From an uncultured Muribaculaceae bacterium (GTDB lineage: Bacteria > Bacteroidota > Bacteroidia > Bacteroidales > Muribaculaceae), in the NCBI GenBank assembly GCA_905209725.1, contig CAJLTZ010000016.1, forward strand, positions 1 to 34,734: DNA of 34,734 bases, written 5' to 3'. Shown here in pieces: positions 32,402-34,734 of the stretch (position 1 is the stretch's first letter; each line of letters begins with the position of its first letter). Position numbers and translations under genes: made by a program. Under the pieces are notes generated by a model. It saw only the letters and a program-made list of their open reading frames with translations, searched no databases and had not been told where the DNA came from.

Positions 32402-32988
32402 TTGCGGATCACTTTTATGAGTTCTACATCAAATATCAGAGTGGAATGAGGCGGAATCGCATTGGGCACGCCCTGTGCGCCATATGCGAGGTCGGAGGGA
32501 ATGAAGAAAGTGTATTTGGCGCCCTCTTTCATCAGCTGCACACCTTCGGTCCAACCCGGAATCACGCGGTTGAGGGGGAATGTGGCCGGTTCGCCACGGT
32601 TCACGCTCGAGTCGAAAACAGTTCCGTCGAGCAGACGGCCTGTGTAGTGAACAGTCACCTCATCTGTGGCCTTAGGCTGCTCGCCTGTGCCCTCTTTCTC
32701 TACGACATACTGCAGACCGGAGGCTGTCTCCTTCACCTGTTCGTTCTTCTTGTTCTCGGCAAGGAATTTCTCGCCTGCCTCGCGGGCAACCTTCTCGGCC
32801 TTGGCCTGAAGCTCTCCAAGATATTCGGAGATAAGTTTCTGAGCCTCCTCGGGGGAGATTTTCGGCTCCTTCTCATTGAATGCGGCATCCACACCCTCGC
32901 GGAAATCGTCGAGGTTCAGTTCCTGAACGCCCATTCCCTTCAACTGGCGGCCCATCAGAAAGCCCCAGGCATAACTTAATTTGTCCAT
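32398..32988 (-). CDS. FKBP-type peptidyl-prolyl isomerase (FKBP_N containing)
   Basis: A 196-aa isomerase without a signal peptide, so probably cytoplasmic, unlike its downstream paralogue. Residues 1-85 form the helical FKBP_N domain (MDKLSYAWGFLMGRQLKG). Residues ~90-196 are the isomerase domain with VTVHYTGRLLDGTVFDSS and FFIPSDLAYG. The family folds proteins by accelerating proline isomerisation. It is the first gene of a five-gene operon ending in rsmA. Confidence 0.92.
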   Translation of the reverse strand: MDKLSYAWGFLMGRQLKGMGVQELNLDDFREGVDAAFNEKEPKISPEEAQKLISEYLGELQAKAEKVAREAGEKFLAENKKNEQVKETASGLQYVVEKEGTGEQPKATDEVTVHYTGRLLDGTVFDSSVNRGEPATFPLNRVIPGWTEGVQLMKEGAKYTFFIPSDLAYGAQGVPNAIPPHSTLIFDVELIKVIRK

Positions 32989-33023
32989 ATATATATATCA
33001 ATTTTGAGTTATAAGTATGACAC

Positions 33024-33052
33024 CGAATTTATTTAATGTATTGATTAGTCAA
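33024..33052 (-). promoter_or_regulatory. Possible promoter of the FKBP-rsmA operon
   Basis: Minus-strand TTG (33052-33050), an 18-nt gap and TAAATTCG (33031-33024), one base off TAnnTTTG. Predicted leader about 30 nt. Confidence 0.4.
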
Positions 33053-33293
33053 CGCATCTTTTGGCGTCTTTTCGGCGCTTTGTGCGACTCCGCTCAGTCA
33101 CGATGCCCGCATCGCTCCTTCTCGGACTCACACAAATCACTCGAAAATACACTCAAAATATGCATTAACTAATTTGCGGGTCATACTTAATCTTCTTCTA
33201 AAGTTGAATGTTCAATCATCAATCCCAAAGCCCCCTTAAAGTAATAACATTAATCCTCTCCCCAAAGTTCCCAATACCCAATCCCTGATTTCA

Positions 33294-33318
33294 AGCCGCG
33301 GAGCGGCTGCACTGCATC
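33294..33318. repeat. Intergenic palindromic repeat, copy 3
   Basis: agccgc-gga-gcggct (33294-33308) is followed by gcactgcatc, matching the copy at 16833-16857 in both stem and trailing words. It lies just past the 3' end of the DUF5715 gene. Confidence 0.6.
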
Positions 33319-33335
33319 TCCTGCCCTATTTATTT

Positions 33336-34265
33336 TCATATCCCTGTAACAGTCACATGATAGCAGGCAGTCTTCCTCTCAAATTTCACCAGGCATTTAT
33401 TCCGCCTCCGGAGGTCGAAAAGCACCTCCGCAAGAAGATTCTTCAGATCCCCCTCGTCGATTTTCTTTGTCTCGTCCAGGCAATAGAAGCGTGTATAGGA
33501 AAGATCGAATGTAGTGCCAAACTGATGCGTCGAGGAGTCGGTTGCATTCCTGTTCACCCGCCGCAGTTTCTTCACCGAATGTGGCGAACGGAGCAGCGAA
33601 GTGACCCGTACCCGGTAATTATCAGCACCACGCCGCTTCAGCGAGTCGATGAAATTGCGCCCAACAGTGGATAGCAATTCCGCAGCCTCCGGCACAAGGA
33701 ATGGCATCGAATGCGTTAGCGTGTCAACCTCATAAAACTCGTTGCTCTCAATCTTCACAATCGGCCTGCGAACATAAAACGCATCAGCCAGCGTGCGGAT
33801 CGGCGCAATACCGAGCCTTTCGGCAAAGGCATACTGGTATTTGTTGGAGTCATTAAAGATCTCGCGCAGCGGCCCGATGGTATAGAGCGGAATCCGGTTG
33901 CCATGCCGTGTCCCGGTGAGCCGCTTCTCCGGCAGATCCGCAGGCAGCGGCGGAATCTCCGGAGTCAGCCCCGACAGCCCTGCCGTAGCCGCATCCCCAT
34001 TATTTTCTCTCCCATCCCCGTTATCCCCTACATTTTCAGGAGTCTCCAGGCGCGCCTCCCCATCCGGCGCTCCCCCGTCGTCCTTTACGTGGTCAAACGG
34101 GTCCTTCCCACAACCCGCCAGCACCATCCCCGCCAAGAGGCAGCACGCCGCCCCCCGCCAGCATTTAAGCAATCCAAGCCTATATCCAAGCTCACCAAGC
34201 CTGCATTTAAACTCTCGAAGCCTGTATTCAAGCAGCCCCACCGAAGAAATTCTATTTAGATTCAT
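33336..34265 (-). CDS. DUF5715 lipoprotein with M15-like peptidase motif
   Basis: A 309-aa predicted lipoprotein (lipobox LAGC, Cys52). It matches DUF5715, a Bacteroidota family with a D-Ala-D-Ala carboxypeptidase (M15) like fold. The motif STHQFGTTFDLSYTRF resembles the M15 zinc signature SxHxxGxAxD, with His and Asp kept. Upstream RVTSLLRSPHSVKKLRRVN resembles the 'SGYRS' region. A peptidoglycan-related role is inference. The start at ATG 34265 was chosen over TTG 34331. The N-terminal ~45 residues before the hydrophobic signal are repetitive (EYRLREFKC, GYRLGLLKC), coming from imperfect aagcct-type DNA repeats. A TTG nearer the signal peptide is a further start candidate. A Gly/Asp/Pro-rich linker follows the lipid anchor. 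Confidence 0.8.
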   Translation of the reverse strand: MNLNRISSVGLLEYRLREFKCRLGELGYRLGLLKCWRGAACCLLAGMVLAGCGKDPFDHVKDDGGAPDGEARLETPENVGDNGDGRENNGDAATAGLSGLTPEIPPLPADLPEKRLTGTRHGNRIPLYTIGPLREIFNDSNKYQYAFAERLGIAPIRTLADAFYVRRPIVKIESNEFYEVDTLTHSMPFLVPEAAELLSTVGRNFIDSLKRRGADNYRVRVTSLLRSPHSVKKLRRVNRNATDSSTHQFGTTFDLSYTRFYCLDETKKIDEGDLKNLLAEVLFDLRRRNKCLVKFERKTACYHVTVTGI

Positions 34266-34392
34266 CAAGATAGATTCAAACAAGTAAATTCCAGCATAGG
34301 AGAAACCCGGAAAATCCCCACCCGTTTCCAAGCCCCAAGTAAATTACAAAATTACAAAATTTCTCCGAATATCAGTGGGCTGAACCTAAACT

Positions 34393-34518
34393 CTAACTTA
34401 ATGGCAATATATTTTTCGCCCACTCTGGCATGTTCTGCACATACTCTTTGCCCAATTTACCGTCTCGCAATCTAAAAAGAGGCTGAGCCTTTACATCTTC
34501 AAGTGAATTGTCATACAC
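34393..34518 (-). pseudogene. C-terminal fragment of an unidentified gene
   Basis: A minus-strand frame gives 41 protein-like residues ending in QNMPEWAKNILPLS and a TAG stop. It contains QPLFRLRDGKLGKEY, with codon use like coding DNA. The frame is closed on its 5' side by a TAA (34522-34524) exactly where the terminal repeat begins. This looks like a gene 3' end cut off by the repeat element. The family is not recognised and the fragment should be inactive. Confidence 0.5.
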
Positions 34519-34523
34519 ATTTT

Positions 34524-34566
34524 AGACCCCATCCCACAAAAAATGTTAACGCAGGGGTCGCAGATT
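34524..34566 (+). repeat. Window-end repeat, right copy
   Basis: It matches the reverse complement of 11-53 (about 37 of 43 positions). This copy has terminal gacccc/ggggtc symmetry (34525-34530 and 34554-34559). DNA from 34567 to the end (168 nt) may be the interior of the same element. No transposase could be recognised there. Confidence 0.6.
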
Positions 34567-34734
34567 TCGGTCATATTTGGCCTTGCAGGTGAAGGAGCAT
34601 AGCGGGCTATGTGACTGAACCAAAAGGTCGAAGATGGCCGGAAGCTGCGAGACAGGTATAACCTTAAGATAGGACAAAAATTATTACTGTCCGCTAAACC
34701 ATAAAGCAGTGAGTCCAACTTTCTGATAAGTAGA

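Larger units (their letters stand above)
32989..33335. other. 347-nt spacer upstream of the FKBP operon
   Basis: It contains a possible operon promoter (33024-33052), a GC-rich segment at about 33055-33145 of uncertain origin, and an intergenic palindrome (33294-33318). No gene is supported. Confidence 0.5.

Noticed and set aside
34491..34718. A 75-codon minus-strand ORF across the right-end repeat
   Set aside because: It begins with TTG, crosses the repeat boundary, and shows no protein family features; codon pattern is poor.

Overview
The window reads as ordinary chromosome from a gut-type Bacteroidales bacterium, most likely a Muribaculaceae-like lineage (inference). Reasons: Bacteroidota-only families (DUF5689, DUF6359, DUF4286, DUF5715), BspA-type leucine-rich repeats, C-terminal type IX-like sorting tails, pyrG directly followed by yidC, and promoters of the Bacteroidota form TTTG-N19-TAnnTTTG. 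Both window ends carry a related ~43-bp repeat in opposite orientation, as expected if this is an assembly contig that stops at repeats.

Region 1 (94-10656, minus strand) is the most distinctive. In transcription order it encodes deoxyribose-phosphate aldolase (deoC), a secreted endonuclease/exonuclease/phosphatase protein, a TonB-dependent outer-membrane receptor without a SusD partner, two surface-type lipoproteins built from DUF6359/DUF5689 and choice-of-anchor modules, and a secreted endonuclease I. Together this looks like an extracellular DNA capture, digestion and salvage locus ending in deoxyribose catabolism. A ~196-bp MITE-like fold-back element with 21-bp perfect inverted repeats and a TTAAT target duplication sits between the receptor and the lipoproteins. 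A perfect 36-bp direct repeat flanks deoC.

Region 2 (10804-14516, minus) holds ruvC, a DUF4286 gene, tRNA-Thr(TGT), a likely SRP RNA immediately upstream of the tRNA behind a near-perfect promoter, and RNase R.

Region 3 (14721-24231, plus) holds a secreted leucine-rich-repeat protein, a small two-helix membrane protein, a frameshifted flippase-like (lysylphosphatidylglycerol synthase TM region) gene, then a tight operon pyrG-yidC-4Fe4S membrane protein-thyA.

Region 4 (24232-34331, minus) holds a PlsC-type acyltransferase, the GTPase Obg, a WYL-domain regulator, rmlB and gmd (nucleotide-sugar dehydratases), and an operon of two FKBP isomerases, a tiny lipoprotein, a degenerate FKBP-like lipoprotein and rsmA. 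It ends with a DUF5715 lipoprotein. The far right end contains the 3' tail of an unidentified gene cut off at the terminal repeat.

Intergenic spacers carry a family of short palindromes (core AGCCGC-GGAG-CGGCT followed by gcactgcat) and several strong hairpins.
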